The notes: generated by a model not told the origin, from the sequence alone. Positions 8,712-17,219 are shown, counted from the stretch's first letter. The stretch: 60,685 nucleotides of DNA from an uncultured Lachnospiraceae bacterium (GCA_902797025.1 CADBRN010000082.1:1-60685), one strand, 5' to 3'. A program made the numbers and translations.

Positions 8712-9587
8712 TTGAAGGGAAAAAGAGTTTCGGTCGGGAGCATTGAAGGGGAGCTTCAGGATGTGAGAAACGGAATCCTGACCGGTTATCTGAGGGAAAC
8801 GAGGCCGGATCTGGAGATTGTCACGATCTCGATCCGCACGACAGAGAAGAACGAGTCGACCGGAGAGGCCGGTGTAAAGAGTGAAAATGCACTGGAAGAT
8901 GCGCTCAGGAGCGGACTGACGGATCTGACCTTCCGGGATCTGACGGAAATCCCGTATTCGATTCCGGATGAACTGCCGATCGTAGCATATACGAGACGGG
9001 GTGACCCGCGTGACGCGATGGTTCTCCCGGAGGGGCGGAAAAATCCGGATCCGGCGCGGCCGATGGCGACGACGACCAGGATGAAGGCCTTTCAGCTGAA
9101 GTGCCTTTTTCCGGGGGTCCGCTTCGCGATCGCGAAGGGAACGATTCCGGAGTTGGTGGAACGTGTCGACTGCGGCCATTACAGCGGAATCGTTCTGCCG
9201 GCGCAAAATCTGATTCTGTCCGGATTTGAAAAGAGAATCACCCGGTATTTTACCGAGCAGGAACTGATGCCCGAGCCGGGGCAGGGAATTCTCGCGGCAC
9301 AGGGACGTGCGGAGGAAGATTATTCCTATCTTGCGGGTCTCTCTGATCAGGCATCCGCCTGCGAAGCGGTCGCAGAGCGGGTGTTTGCGGATATGGTCAC
9401 GCGCGGACGCGCGGCAGACGCGTCGGCAAATGCGAAGATCAGCGGAGATCAGCTGATTCTTCGGGGAATCTGCTATGACCGGAGGCAGAAAAAGATGACA
9501 CGGGGCGCGGTCAGCGGGCATGCGGTCGAGGCCGGCGCGCTCGGAGCCGCGCTTGCGTCGCGGCTTCGCGCCGGGTGCGACAGGTAG
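8712..9587 (+). CDS. HemC-like (hydroxymethylbilane synthase fold) protein lacking key catalytic residues
   Basis: The 291-residue protein can be aligned along its length with porphobilinogen deaminase: RVSVGS at the start, GDPRDAMVLP, YSGIVLPAQNLILSGFEKRI, ELMPEPGQGILAAQGRA and AERVFADM. Important residues are missing. The VHSLKDLP motif reads TFRDLTEIP, so the catalytic Asp becomes Glu79. The cysteine that carries the dipyrromethane cofactor (GGCQVP) is replaced in RGRAAD, giving Arg233. The TSSLRR arginine pair reads TTTRMK. The protein is therefore unlikely to make hydroxymethylbilane. The start is TTG 8712 after AAAAGGGG. It follows hisIE by 17 bases, in the same likely transcript, and precedes rnhA. 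No other heme genes are nearby. Confidence 0.7.
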   Translation: MKGKRVSVGSIEGELQDVRNGILTGYLRETRPDLEIVTISIRTTEKNESTGEAGVKSENALEDALRSGLTDLTFRDLTEIPYSIPDELPIVAYTRRGDPRDAMVLPEGRKNPDPARPMATTTRMKAFQLKCLFPGVRFAIAKGTIPELVERVDCGHYSGIVLPAQNLILSGFEKRITRYFTEQELMPEPGQGILAAQGRAEEDYSYLAGLSDQASACEAVAERVFADMVTRGRAADASANAKISGDQLILRGICYDRRQKKMTRGAVSGHAVEAGALGAALASRLRAGCDR

Positions 9588-9632
9588 AGAAAAACTGCGA
9601 AGCCACAGAGAAAACGGAGACATTACGAATCG

Positions 9633-10115
9633 ATGAATCATAAGCATGTTGAGATCTACACAGACGGAGCCGCACGGGGAAATCCGGACGGCCCGGGCGG
9701 TTACGGCGCGGTTCTTCTTTATACGGATACGGAAGGAGCGCAGCACAGAAAAGAGCTTTCTGCAGGATATAAAAAGACGACAAATAACCGGATGGAGCTG
9801 ATGGCGGCGATCGCCGCGCTGGAGGAGCTGCGGATTCCCTGCGATGTGACACTGCATTCGGACTCCCAGTATCTCGTAAATGCCTTTAATCAGCACTGGA
9901 TCGACGGATGGATCCGGAAAGGCTGGAAGCGGGGAAAAAATGAACCGGTCAAAAATATTGATCTGTGGAAGCGGCTGTTGGAAGCGAAAAAACCGCATGA
10001 CGTCCGTTTTGTCTGGGTGCGCGGCCACGACGGCGACGAGCTGAATGAGCGGTGCGACGCCCTTGCCACGGGTGCGGCGGACGGAGAGAATCTTCTTACC
10101 GACCCGGGAGTCTGA
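9633..10115 (+). CDS. rnhA: Ribonuclease HI
   Basis: Cuts the RNA strand of RNA/DNA hybrids, removing R-loops and primers. The 160-residue protein has all acidic active-site residues of type 1 RNase H: Asp11 in [10 protein letters not shown], Glu55 in NNRMELMAA, Asp77 in LHSDSQY and Asp142 in NERCDALA, with His132 in VRGHDG. Basic and Trp-rich [16 protein letters not shown] forms the substrate-binding handle, as in E. coli RNase HI. Length is typical. It follows the HemC-like gene by 45 bases and is the last gene before the tyrS T-box leader. Confidence 0.93.
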   Translation: MNHKHVEIYTDGAARGNPDGPGGYGAVLLYTDTEGAQHRKELSAGYKKTTNNRMELMAAIAALEELRIPCDVTLHSDSQYLVNAFNQHWIDGWIRKGWKRGKNEPVKNIDLWKRLLEAKKPHDVRFVWVRGHDGDELNERCDALATGAADGENLLTDPGV

Positions 10116-10141
10116 TTTTTGACGGATCCGTCGATCCGGGA

Positions 10142-10170
10142 TTGACATCCCGGAGGGCAGCGGATATACT
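10142..10170 (+). promoter_or_regulatory. Sigma-A promoter of tyrS
   Basis: TTGACA at 10142-10147 and TATACT at 10165-10170 with exactly 17 bases between them, a near-consensus promoter. Its -35 is embedded in a perfect inverted repeat, TCCGGGAT (10135-10142) and ATCCCGGA (10147-10154), with a TGAC loop. Transcription would start around 10176, just ahead of the T-box leader. Confidence 0.82.
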
Positions 10171-10176
10171 ATTTGC

Positions 10177-10473
10177 AATAACGGCGAAGAAGGGAACAAG
10201 TAGCTGGTGCGTAATTCTTCAAAAGAGAGCAGCCGGATGGTGAGAGGCGCGGAAGAAACCGGCAGTGAATACATCCCGGAGCCCCGGTTCGAACGCGGTC
10301 ACGAGAGAAGTACCGACAAGTAGGTGCCGGCGCAGCGGCGTGCGTTAAAAGCGCCGGAGTTGTGTATGCAACTCCATGAGGCCGGCCTTTGCGAGAAGGC
10401 GGCGAAGATAGGTGGTAACACGGAGCTTCAGGCTTTCGTCCTATACGATACGTACGGGACGGGAGCTTTTTTT
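10177..10473 (+). promoter_or_regulatory. Tyrosine-specific T-box leader (tRNA-sensing riboswitch) of tyrS
   Basis: The leader reads out tRNA-Tyr charging. Stem I landmarks are AGAGAGCAGCCGG and GGTGAGAG, then the specifier segment GAATACATCCCGGAG with the Tyr codon TAC at 10270-10272 followed by the usual purine. The conserved T-box AAGATAGGTGGTAACACGG lies at 10405-10423; its TGG can pair with the free ACCA end of uncharged tRNA. An intrinsic terminator follows at 10431-10473. Uncharged tRNA-Tyr should stabilise the antiterminator and allow tyrS transcription. This accounts for most of the 434-base stretch without a gene between rnhA and tyrS. The leader ends are approximate. Confidence 0.9.
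10431..10473 (+). terminator. T-box-controlled terminator before tyrS
   Basis: GGCTTTCGTCC (10431-10441) pairs with GGGACGGGAGC and its flanks (10456-10467) using several G-U pairs, giving an 11-bp stem followed by seven T residues at 10467-10473. It lies directly after the T-box sequence, the expected place for the competing terminator. Confidence 0.82.
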
Positions 10474-10549
10474 ACGGGCGGAATTTCACCGCGGATCGCC
10501 GCTCTGCCGCCCTGATGGGAGCGGTGTTTATTTCAAATGGAGGAAGACG

Positions 10550-11779
10550 ATGAAGATTTACGAAGAACTGATCAAAAGAAACCTGATCGCGCAGGTCACA
10601 GACGAAAACGAAGTCCGCGATCTCGTCAATAACGGCAATGCCGTTTTTTATATCGGATTTGATCCGACGGCGGACAGCCTTCACGTCGGCCATTTCATGG
10701 CGCTCTGCCTGATGAAGAGGCTCCAGATGGCGGGAAACAAACCGATCGCGCTTCTTGGCGGCGGCACCGGCATGATCGGCGATCCGTCCGGCCGGTCTGA
10801 CATGAGAAAAATGCTCACACCGGAGACGATCCAGCACAACATCGACTGCTTCAAGGTGCAGATGAGCCGTTTCATCGATTTTTCTGACGGAAAAGCGCTG
10901 ATGGTCAACAACGCGGACTGGCTGATGAATCTGAATTATATCGATTTTATCCGTGAGATCGGACCGCATTTTTCTGTCAATAATATGCTGCGCGCAAAAT
11001 GCTATGAGCAGCGTATGGAAAAGGGACTTTCCTTCCTGGAGTTCAACTACATGCCGATGCAGAGCTACGATTTTTACATGCTGTACAAAAAATACGGCTG
11101 CAATATGCAGTTCGGCGGCGACGATCAGTGGTCGAATATGCTTGGAGGTACGGAACTGATCCGCCGCATTCTTCACAAGGATGCGTACGCGATGACGATC
11201 ACCCTTCTTTTGAATTCGGAGGGAAAGAAGATGGGCAAGACCCAGTCCGGAGCGGTCTGGCTGGATCCGGACAAGACTTCGCCCTACGATTTCTACCAGT
11301 ACTGGAGAAATGTAGCGGATGCGGATGTTCTGAAATGTCTGCGTATGCTCACATTTCTTCCGCTGGAGCAGATCGACGAGATGGACAGCTGGGAGGGCAG
11401 CCGCCTGAACGAGGCGAAGGAGATCCTTGCTTACCAGCTGACGGAACTCGTGCACGGCGAGGAAGAGGCGAAGAAGGCAGAAGCCGGCGCAAAAGCGCTA
11501 TTTGCGGGCGGCGCGGCAGATTCCGCCGATATGCCGACGACGGAGCTTTCCGATGAGGATTTCACGGATGGAACGATCGATCTGATCTCCCTTCTGATCC
11601 GGGCGGATCTGGTGAAGACCCGTTCCGAGGGGCGGCGCGCGATTCAGCAGGGCGGCGTATCCGTAGACGGGGAAAAGATTTCCGACTTTAAATACGAGGT
11701 CTCGAAGGATTCGATCGGAAAAGACGGGATTCTTCTGAAGAAGGGGAAAAAGAGCTTCCGGAAGATCTGTCTGAAATGA
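10550..11779 (+). CDS. tyrS: Tyrosyl-tRNA synthetase
   Basis: Charges tRNA-Tyr with tyrosine. The 409-residue protein is a class I synthetase of the bacterial TyrS type. The HIGH motif appears as HVGH within FDPTADSLHVGHFMAL, and the KMSKS motif as KMGKT within SEGKKMGKTQSG. The tyrosine pocket includes NYMPMQSYDF and GGDDQWSNM. A C-terminal S4 RNA-binding domain (SLLIRADLVKTRSEGRRAIQQGGVSVDG) completes it. ATG 10550 follows GGAGG with good spacing. The same frame stays open upstream into the T-box, but those codons are part of the leader and not protein. Expression is controlled by the T-box. Confidence 0.96.
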   Translation: MKIYEELIKRNLIAQVTDENEVRDLVNNGNAVFYIGFDPTADSLHVGHFMALCLMKRLQMAGNKPIALLGGGTGMIGDPSGRSDMRKMLTPETIQHNIDCFKVQMSRFIDFSDGKALMVNNADWLMNLNYIDFIREIGPHFSVNNMLRAKCYEQRMEKGLSFLEFNYMPMQSYDFYMLYKKYGCNMQFGGDDQWSNMLGGTELIRRILHKDAYAMTITLLLNSEGKKMGKTQSGAVWLDPDKTSPYDFYQYWRNVADADVLKCLRMLTFLPLEQIDEMDSWEGSRLNEAKEILAYQLTELVHGEEEAKKAEAGAKALFAGGAADSADMPTTELSDEDFTDGTIDLISLLIRADLVKTRSEGRRAIQQGGVSVDGEKISDFKYEVSKDSIGKDGILLKKGKKSFRKICLK

Positions 11780-11804
11780 AGGATGATGCACATCTGAAAA
11801 AAAT

Positions 11805-11833
11805 TTGCCTGACAAGATCACGTGTGCTAAGAT
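11805..11833 (+). promoter_or_regulatory. Putative sigma-A promoter of alaS
   Basis: TTGCCT (11805-11810) and TAAGAT (11828-11833) with a 17-base spacer. The leader that follows contains a perfect 6-bp hairpin ACGGGC-GCT-GCCCGT (11857-11871) just before the ribosome site AAAAGGAG; it has no T tract, so it is not a terminator. I see no T-box motif here. Confidence 0.55.
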
Positions 11834-11893
11834 TAAATTTGCTTGACTGATATTATACGGGCGCTGCCCGTCATCAAAAGGAGTAGATTGTTT

Positions 11894-14536
11894 ATGGAAA
11901 AGTATGGCTTGAATGAGCTGAGGGAAATGTTCCTGAAATTTTTCGAGAGCAAGGGACATTTAAGGCTCCCCAGCTTTTCGCTCATTCCGCACAATGACAA
12001 CAGCCTGCTGCTGATCAATTCCGGCATGGCTCCGCTGAAGCCGTATTTCACCGGCGCGGAGATTCCGCCGAGAACGCGCGTCACCACATGCCAGAAGTGC
12101 ATCCGCACAGGCGATATCGAGAATGTCGGGAAAACGTCACGCCACGGGACGTTTTTTGAGATGCTCGGAAACTTCTCGTTCGGTGATTATTTCAAACACG
12201 AGGCGATTCCGTGGGCATGGGAATTTCTGACTGAGGTCGTGGGACTGGATCCGGATCGTCTGTACCCGTCGGTCTACGTCGATGACGACGAGGCATTTGC
12301 GATCTGGCGCGACGAGATCGGGATCGCACCGGAGCGGATTTTCAAATTCGGAAAAGAGGATAATTTCTGGGAGCACGGCAGCGGCCCGTGCGGCCCCTGT
12401 TCCGAGATTTACTATGACCGCGGAGAAAAGTATGGCTGCGGCAAACCAACCTGCACGGTCGGATGTGACTGCGACCGCTACATGGAGGTCTGGAATGTCG
12501 TATTCAGCCAGTTCAATAACGACGGAAAGGGACATTACACCGAACTCGAGCACAAGAACATCGATACGGGAATGGGTCTGGAACGTCTCGCAGTCGTCGT
12601 TCAGGATGTCGATTCGATCTTCGATGTCGATACGATCCGTTCTCTCAGGGACGAGGTATGCCGCATCGCGGGCGTCGAGTACGGCAAAAAGCACGAGACC
12701 GACGTCTCGGTCCGTGTGATTACCGATCATATCCGCTCCGCGACGTTTATGATCTCGGACGGAATCATGCCGACAAATGAAGGACGCGGCTATGTTCTCC
12801 GGCGTCTGATCCGCCGGGCTGCGCGTCATGGAAGACTGCTCGGCATCGACCGGCGTTTCCTCGCGGAGCTGGCGCTGAAAGTCATGGATGACAGCAAGAG
12901 TGCCTATCCGGAGCTTGAGGACCGGCGGGATTTCATTGTGAAGGTTCTCACGAACGAAGAGGAGCAGTTCAACCGCACGATCGATCAGGGGCTCGGGATC
13001 CTGCGCGATATGGAAGAAAAACTCGCCGCTTCCGGCAAGACGGTTCTTTCCGGCGCGGACGCGTTCAAGCTGTACGATACGTTCGGATTTCCGTCGGATC
13101 TGACAAGAGAGATTCTCGCGGAAAAGGGATTCACATACGATGAAGAAGAATTCGCGTCCTGCATGAAGGTTCAGCAGGAGACGGCGCGCTCCGCGAGAGC
13201 GACGACGAACTATATGGGCGCGGATGCGACGGTATACGATCTGATTGATCCGTCGGTCACATCCGAATTCGTCGGGTATTTTGATCATCTGGAAGAAACC
13301 TCGGAGATCAGCGTGATCGCGGGAGAAAAAGAACTGAAGGATTCGCTTGCGGAAGGAGAGCGCGGCACGATCATCGTCGACCGGACGCCGTTCTACGGAA
13401 CCATGGGCGGCCAGACCGGCGACGTCGGCACGATCACTTCAAAGAACGGGACGTTCAGGGTGGAGGATACGATCCATCTCCGCGGCGGCCGGATCGGACA
13501 TATCGGAACAATGGTATCCGGTATGCTGGAGAAGGGTGAGACCGTGACGCTTTCGGTCGACCGGGAGGCGCGGATGGCGACGGCGCGCAACCACAGCGCG
13601 ACGCATCTTCTGCAGAAGGCTCTGAAGACCGTCATCGGATCTCACGTCGAGCAGAAGGGATCCTTCGTATCGCCGACAAGGCTTCGTTTTGACTTCGCTC
13701 ATTTCCAGGCGATGACACCGGAGGAGATCCGGAAGGTCGAAGATCTGGTCAATGACGAAATCCGTGCGGCTCTTCCGGTGAAGACGGAACTGATGCCGAT
13801 CGCCGAGGCACGGGCGACCGGAGCGATGGCACTGTTCGATGAAAAATATGGAGACGTGGTACGCGTCGTTTCGATGGGAGATTTCTCGAAGGAGCTCTGC
13901 GGCGGAACGCACGTGTCCAACACTTCTGAGATCCAGTTTTTCAAAATCCTTTCGGATTCCGGAATTTCCTCCGGCGTCCGCAGAATCGAGGCATTGACCG
14001 GGAATAACCTGATCCGTCATTACGAGGAGCAGGAGAAGATGCTTTTCGAGGCAGCTCATGTATTGAAAACGGAGCCTTCTGAAGTATCCGCCCGCATCAG
14101 CCATCTGCTTTCGGAGATCAAAGATCTCCAGAGCGAGAACGAAAAACTTAAAAACAAACTGGCAAATGAGTCGCTCGGCGACGTGACCGACCGCGTTCAG
14201 GAGGTCGGCGGCGTGAAGCTGCTTGCCGCTGCGATACCGGATGTCGACGGAGGCGAGCTCCGCAGTCTGGGAGACCAGCTGAAGGAAAAGATCGGGGAGG
14301 GCGTCGTCCTTCTTGCCTCCGCAAAGGGCGGAAAGGTGTCGCTTGTCGCCATGGTCACCGATGCGGCGCAGAAGAAGGGAGCACACGCAGGGAACCTGGT
14401 CCGCGCTGCGGCGAAGATCGTCGGAGGAGGAGGCGGCGGCCGTCCGAACATGGCGCAGGCCGGAGGAAAGAATCCGGATGCCATCCCGGAACTGATCGAA
14501 AAAGTTCCGGAGCTTCTCGCGGAGCAGCTTAAATAA
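11894..14536 (+). CDS. alaS: Alanyl-tRNA synthetase
   Basis: An 880-residue class II synthetase charging tRNA-Ala and proofreading Ser/Gly mistakes. In order: aminoacylation core with RVTTCQKCIRTGDIENVG, RHGTFFEMLGNFSFGDYFK and GPCGPCSEIYYDRG; tRNA-recognition helices with RRLIRRAARHGR; an editing domain with zinc ligands in HSATHLLQKAL and CGGTHV; a coiled coil near residues 740-760; and a DHHA1 domain with GGGGGGRPNMAQAGG. Start ATG 11894 has AAAAGGAG upstream. The frame is open for 17 further codons, but these overlap the promoter and leader. The length and all domains are normal for a full-length bacterial AlaRS. Confidence 0.96.
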   Translation: MEKYGLNELREMFLKFFESKGHLRLPSFSLIPHNDNSLLLINSGMAPLKPYFTGAEIPPRTRVTTCQKCIRTGDIENVGKTSRHGTFFEMLGNFSFGDYFKHEAIPWAWEFLTEVVGLDPDRLYPSVYVDDDEAFAIWRDEIGIAPERIFKFGKEDNFWEHGSGPCGPCSEIYYDRGEKYGCGKPTCTVGCDCDRYMEVWNVVFSQFNNDGKGHYTELEHKNIDTGMGLERLAVVVQDVDSIFDVDTIRSLRDEVCRIAGVEYGKKHETDVSVRVITDHIRSATFMISDGIMPTNEGRGYVLRRLIRRAARHGRLLGIDRRFLAELALKVMDDSKSAYPELEDRRDFIVKVLTNEEEQFNRTIDQGLGILRDMEEKLAASGKTVLSGADAFKLYDTFGFPSDLTREILAEKGFTYDEEEFASCMKVQQETARSARATTNYMGADATVYDLIDPSVTSEFVGYFDHLEETSEISVIAGEKELKDSLAEGERGTIIVDRTPFYGTMGGQTGDVGTITSKNGTFRVEDTIHLRGGRIGHIGTMVSGMLEKGETVTLSVDREARMATARNHSATHLLQKALKTVIGSHVEQKGSFVSPTRLRFDFAHFQAMTPEEIRKVEDLVNDEIRAALPVKTELMPIAEARATGAMALFDEKYGDVVRVVSMGDFSKELCGGTHVSNTSEIQFFKILSDSGISSGVRRIEALTGNNLIRHYEEQEKMLFEAAHVLKTEPSEVSARISHLLSEIKDLQSENEKLKNKLANESLGDVTDRVQEVGGVKLLAAAIPDVDGGELRSLGDQLKEKIGEGVVLLASAKGGKVSLVAMVTDAAQKKGAHAGNLVRAAAKIVGGGGGGRPNMAQAGGKNPDAIPELIEKVPELLAEQLK

Positions 14537-14540
14537 ATGG

Positions 14541-14569
14541 TTGACGTTTCAGCGGAAAACTGTTATATT
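14541..14569 (+). promoter_or_regulatory. Sigma-A promoter of rpsU
   Basis: TTGACG (14541-14546), 17-base spacer, TATATT (14564-14569), with TGT directly before the -10 giving an extended -10. It begins only four bases after the alaS stop. The leader to rpsU is about 70 bases and contains GGAGGGAGG. Confidence 0.8.
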
Positions 14570-14643
14570 GATGTAAGTGCAAAAATACCCAAACAGTTGT
14601 ATTTAGCACAATCCGTAATCGGAGGGAGGTCAGGTTTGGGGTT

Positions 14644-14820
14644 ATGGCTAATGTAATCGTAAAAGAAAACGAGACATTGGACAGCGCTTTACGCAGATTT
14701 AAGCGTAGCTGTGCAAAAGCGGGGATTCAGCAGGAGATCCGTAAGAGAGAGCATTACGAGAAACCAAGCGTTCGTCGTAAGAAGAAATCCGAAGCAGCCA
14801 GAAAGCGCAAATACAACTAA
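14644..14820 (+). CDS. rpsU: 30S ribosomal protein bS21
   Basis: A 58-residue, highly basic ribosomal protein of the small subunit. The sequence begins [20 protein letters not shown] and continues with [20 protein letters not shown], the standard bS21 pattern, ending in a Lys/Arg-rich tail [14 protein letters not shown]. The gene has its own promoter and a strong terminator, so it is monocistronic. Its codon choice (TTA, CGT, GTA) is less G/C-rich than that of its neighbours, as expected for a highly expressed ribosomal gene. Confidence 0.96.
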   Translation: MANVIVKENETLDSALRRFKRSCAKAGIQQEIRKREHYEKPSVRRKKKSEAARKRKYN

Positions 14821-14830
14821 TCAATGAATA

Positions 14831-14864
14831 AAAGAGCTCTGACAGATTGTCAGAGCTCTTTGTG
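14831..14864 (+). terminator. Rho-independent terminator after rpsU
   Basis: A perfect 14-bp stem AAAGAGCTCTGACA (14831-14844) with TGTCAGAGCTCTTT (14848-14861) around a 3-nt loop, beginning 10 bases after the rpsU stop. The T run is short (TTTGTGTG) but the A/T pairs at the stem base make it a credible terminator, perhaps in both directions. Confidence 0.85.
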
Positions 14865-14890
14865 TGTCTACCGGCAGGAATTGGATACCT

Positions 14891-15739
14891 ATGAAGAAAT
14901 TGATCATCAACAGACAGCGCATCGTCATCCGCAGAGCCGATATCCCGGAGGGAAGATTCCGGGCGGCATTTCTGACGGATCTTCATAATGCGTGCAATCC
15001 GGACGAGACGCGGCGGATCATGGGCGCGCTCCGTCATGTGAAGCCGGATCTGATCCTGTGCGGCGGCGATATGCTGACTGCGCATCCCGGGGAGACGGCA
15101 GTTCCCGCGCGTGACTTTATGGCGGGTCTGGCGGAAGAATATACGGTGATCGCTGCTTATGGCAATCATGAGTACCGGGCGTTTGTCTATCCGGAAGTGT
15201 ACGGCTCCCTGTACGACGATTATACGGAGCCGCTGAAGGCTGCCGGCGTTCGTTTTCTCGACAACGCGGATGTCCGTCTTCATCCGGGAGGTGTACCGCT
15301 TCGCGTCATCGGTTACTCGGCTCCCAGAAAATATTACCGGCGGTTTCATCATACCGCGATGCGGACGTCCGAGCTTTCCGGACGTTTCGGCGCGGTCAGG
15401 AGCGATGAAGTCACCGTGCTTCTGGCCCACAATCCGTATTATTACCGGACGTATGAACGGTACGGAGCGGATCTGACACTCTGCGGTCATTATCACGGCG
15501 GCGTGATGCAGATCGGAAGAAACCACGGGCTGATCTCACCGGATTTCCGGCTGTTTCCGGAAAACGCACACGGTATGCTCAGGGAAAAAGAAAACAGTGG
15601 CGCGCACGTCTTCGTGGGAGCGGGGATGGGAGAACATACGATTCCGTTCCGGGTGTTCAATCCCAGAGAGATCGCTGTTTTTGATTTTGTAACGGGAAAA
15701 GATGCGAAGATACCCAGGGGATTTTCTGAAACAATGTGA
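14891..15739 (+). CDS. Metallophosphoesterase (calcineurin-like, YkuE/YaeI type)
   Basis: A 282-residue member of the calcineurin-like phosphoesterase superfamily. The dinuclear-metal motifs occur in order: LTDLHN (D-x-H), CGGDM (G-D), GNHEYR (G-N-H-E), LAHNPYYYR (H) and GHYHGGVMQ (G-H-x-H). No signal peptide or membrane anchor is seen, unlike many YkuE-type proteins, so it is probably cytoplasmic. The substrate cannot be deduced; relatives act on lipid-linked or nucleotide phosphates. ATG 14891 follows AGGAA. It sits six bases before scpA, so it is probably in the scpA-scpB transcript. Confidence 0.85.
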   Translation: MKKLIINRQRIVIRRADIPEGRFRAAFLTDLHNACNPDETRRIMGALRHVKPDLILCGGDMLTAHPGETAVPARDFMAGLAEEYTVIAAYGNHEYRAFVYPEVYGSLYDDYTEPLKAAGVRFLDNADVRLHPGGVPLRVIGYSAPRKYYRRFHHTAMRTSELSGRFGAVRSDEVTVLLAHNPYYYRTYERYGADLTLCGHYHGGVMQIGRNHGLISPDFRLFPENAHGMLREKENSGAHVFVGAGMGEHTIPFRVFNPREIAVFDFVTGKDAKIPRGFSETM

Positions 15740-15745
15740 GGTATT

Positions 15746-16513
15746 ATGGCAGAAATCGATGTAAAACTTCAGGTTTTTGAAGGCCCGCTGGACCTTCTCC
15801 TGCACCTGATCGATAAAAACAAGATCGACATCTACGATATTCCGATCTCCGAGATCACGGACCAGTATCTGGAATACGTCGCCGCGATGGAGACGGAAGA
15901 TATGGACACGACGAGTGAGTTTATGGTCATGGCTGCGACGCTGATCGATATCAAATGCCGCATGCTTCTCCCGAAAGAGGAGGAGAAGGAAGATGAGGAA
16001 GAGGATCCGCGTTCGGAGCTGGTCCGCGCACTCCTTCTTTACAAGCAGTACAAGTACATGGCCGGGAAGCTGCGCGACCGGATGGAGCGGACCGGAGAGC
16101 TGATCCCGCGGATTCCGTCTGTTCCGGATGAAGTGAAGGCGTACCGCCCGCCGGTCGATACCGAGGAGCTGCTCCTTGATGTGACCCTGGAAAAACTTCA
16201 AAAGGTATTTGAGTTTGTGATGAGGCGGCGTCAGGATAAAATCGATCCGATCCGGAGCCGGTTTGGCGAGATCGAGAAGGAAGATGTCACCCTTCCCGAG
16301 ACGTTGACGTATGTCCGGAAGTATGCGAAGAAAAACCGTCGCTTTTCGTTCAAAAAGCTTCTTATGAAGCAGCACTCGAAGATGCAGACGATCGTGACAT
16401 TTCTCGCTGTGCTGGAGCTGATGAAAACCGGTGATATCCGGATTTCTCAGGAGGAGACATTCGGGGAGATCGAGATCGAATCGGTGGATAAAGATGAGAG
16501 GAGAGCGGGCTGA
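15746..16513 (+). CDS. scpA: Segregation and condensation protein A
   Basis: The kleisin subunit that bridges the SMC heads in the bacterial condensin complex and so compacts and segregates the chromosome. The 255-residue protein starts with the typical KLQVFEGPLDLLLHLIDKNKIDIYDIPI, followed by FMVMAATLIDIKCRMLLP. An acidic linker (EEEKEDEEEDP) precedes the helical middle and a C-terminal winged-helix region. Start ATG 15746 lies six bases after the phosphoesterase stop. It is followed by scpB, its partner. Confidence 0.94.
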   Translation: MAEIDVKLQVFEGPLDLLLHLIDKNKIDIYDIPISEITDQYLEYVAAMETEDMDTTSEFMVMAATLIDIKCRMLLPKEEEKEDEEEDPRSELVRALLLYKQYKYMAGKLRDRMERTGELIPRIPSVPDEVKAYRPPVDTEELLLDVTLEKLQKVFEFVMRRRQDKIDPIRSRFGEIEKEDVTLPETLTYVRKYAKKNRRFSFKKLLMKQHSKMQTIVTFLAVLELMKTGDIRISQEETFGEIEIESVDKDERRAG

Positions 16514-16559
16514 CATGATTCGATGAGAGGAAGGCGGACGATATTTGGAGACAAAAGCG

Positions 16560-17219
16560 ATGCATTATGAGCAGATGACCCTCGATGAGTCGGACAATTC
16601 GGTCGATTTCGAGGGGAAAAACGAAACAGATGAAATGAATAAAAGGGGAGCGCTCGAAGCAGTCCTTTTTACGATGGGGGATCCGGTCCCGGTCGGTGTT
16701 CTCTCGGACGCGGTCGGGATTTCAGGGAACGAGGCGGTACAGATTCTCCGGAAAATGGAGGAGGAATATCAGTCCGACGCCCACGGAATCCGGCTGATTG
16801 AGCTGGACGGAGCGTGGCAGTTCGTGACGAAGAAGCAATATTACGATGTGCTGATCCGCGTCGCGAGTCATCCGCAGAAGCCGAGGCTGACGGACGTCCT
16901 GATGGAGACACTTTCAATCATCGCCTACCGGCAGCCGGTCACAAAAGCTGAGATCGAGCGGATCCGCGGAGTGAAATCGGACCATGCGGTCAACCGGCTT
17001 GTCGAGTACGAGCTTGTAAAAGAGGTCGGCAGACTGGATGCGCCGGGACGGCCGATCCTGTTCGGGACGACGGAGCGGTTTCTGAGAAATTTCGGCCTCA
17101 CATCGACGGAAGGGCTTCCGGAAATTTCCTCGGTGAAGCTGGAAGATTTCCGGGAAGAAGCGGAGGCGGAGGCCGACGAAGGTACGCTCACAGCAGATTC
17201 CGAAAAGATCCGCGTCTGA
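16560..17219 (+). CDS. scpB: Segregation and condensation protein B
   Basis: Partner of ScpA; a dimer of winged-helix domains that binds the kleisin in the SMC-ScpAB complex. ATG 16560 gives 219 residues with GGAG nine bases upstream. TTG 16545 is an alternative, and the conserved family sequence starts only near RGALEAVLFTMGDPV. Key segments are LIRVASHPQKPRLTDVLMETLSIIAYRQPVTKAEIERIRGVKSD and the following LDAPGRPILFGTTERFLRNFGL (quoted only in part in the family signature). The N-terminal ~20 acidic residues are not conserved in the family. Same transcript as scpA. Confidence 0.92.
   Translation: MHYEQMTLDESDNSVDFEGKNETDEMNKRGALEAVLFTMGDPVPVGVLSDAVGISGNEAVQILRKMEEEYQSDAHGIRLIELDGAWQFVTKKQYYDVLIRVASHPQKPRLTDVLMETLSIIAYRQPVTKAEIERIRGVKSDHAVNRLVEYELVKEVGRLDAPGRPILFGTTERFLRNFGLTSTEGLPEISSVKLEDFREEAEAEADEGTLTADSEKIRV

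Noticed and set aside
8709-10274. A 521-codon minus-strand open frame through the HemC-like gene and rnhA
   Set aside because: It is antisense to recognisable proteins and has no ribosome site or domain.
10324-10549. Open frames inside the tyrS leader, including a 46-codon upstream extension of tyrS
   Set aside because: They lie within the T-box and its terminator; the family start and GGAGG site support ATG 10550.
11857-11871. Hairpin in the alaS leader as terminator or riboswitch
   Set aside because: Only six pairs, no T run and no conserved riboswitch or T-box sequence.
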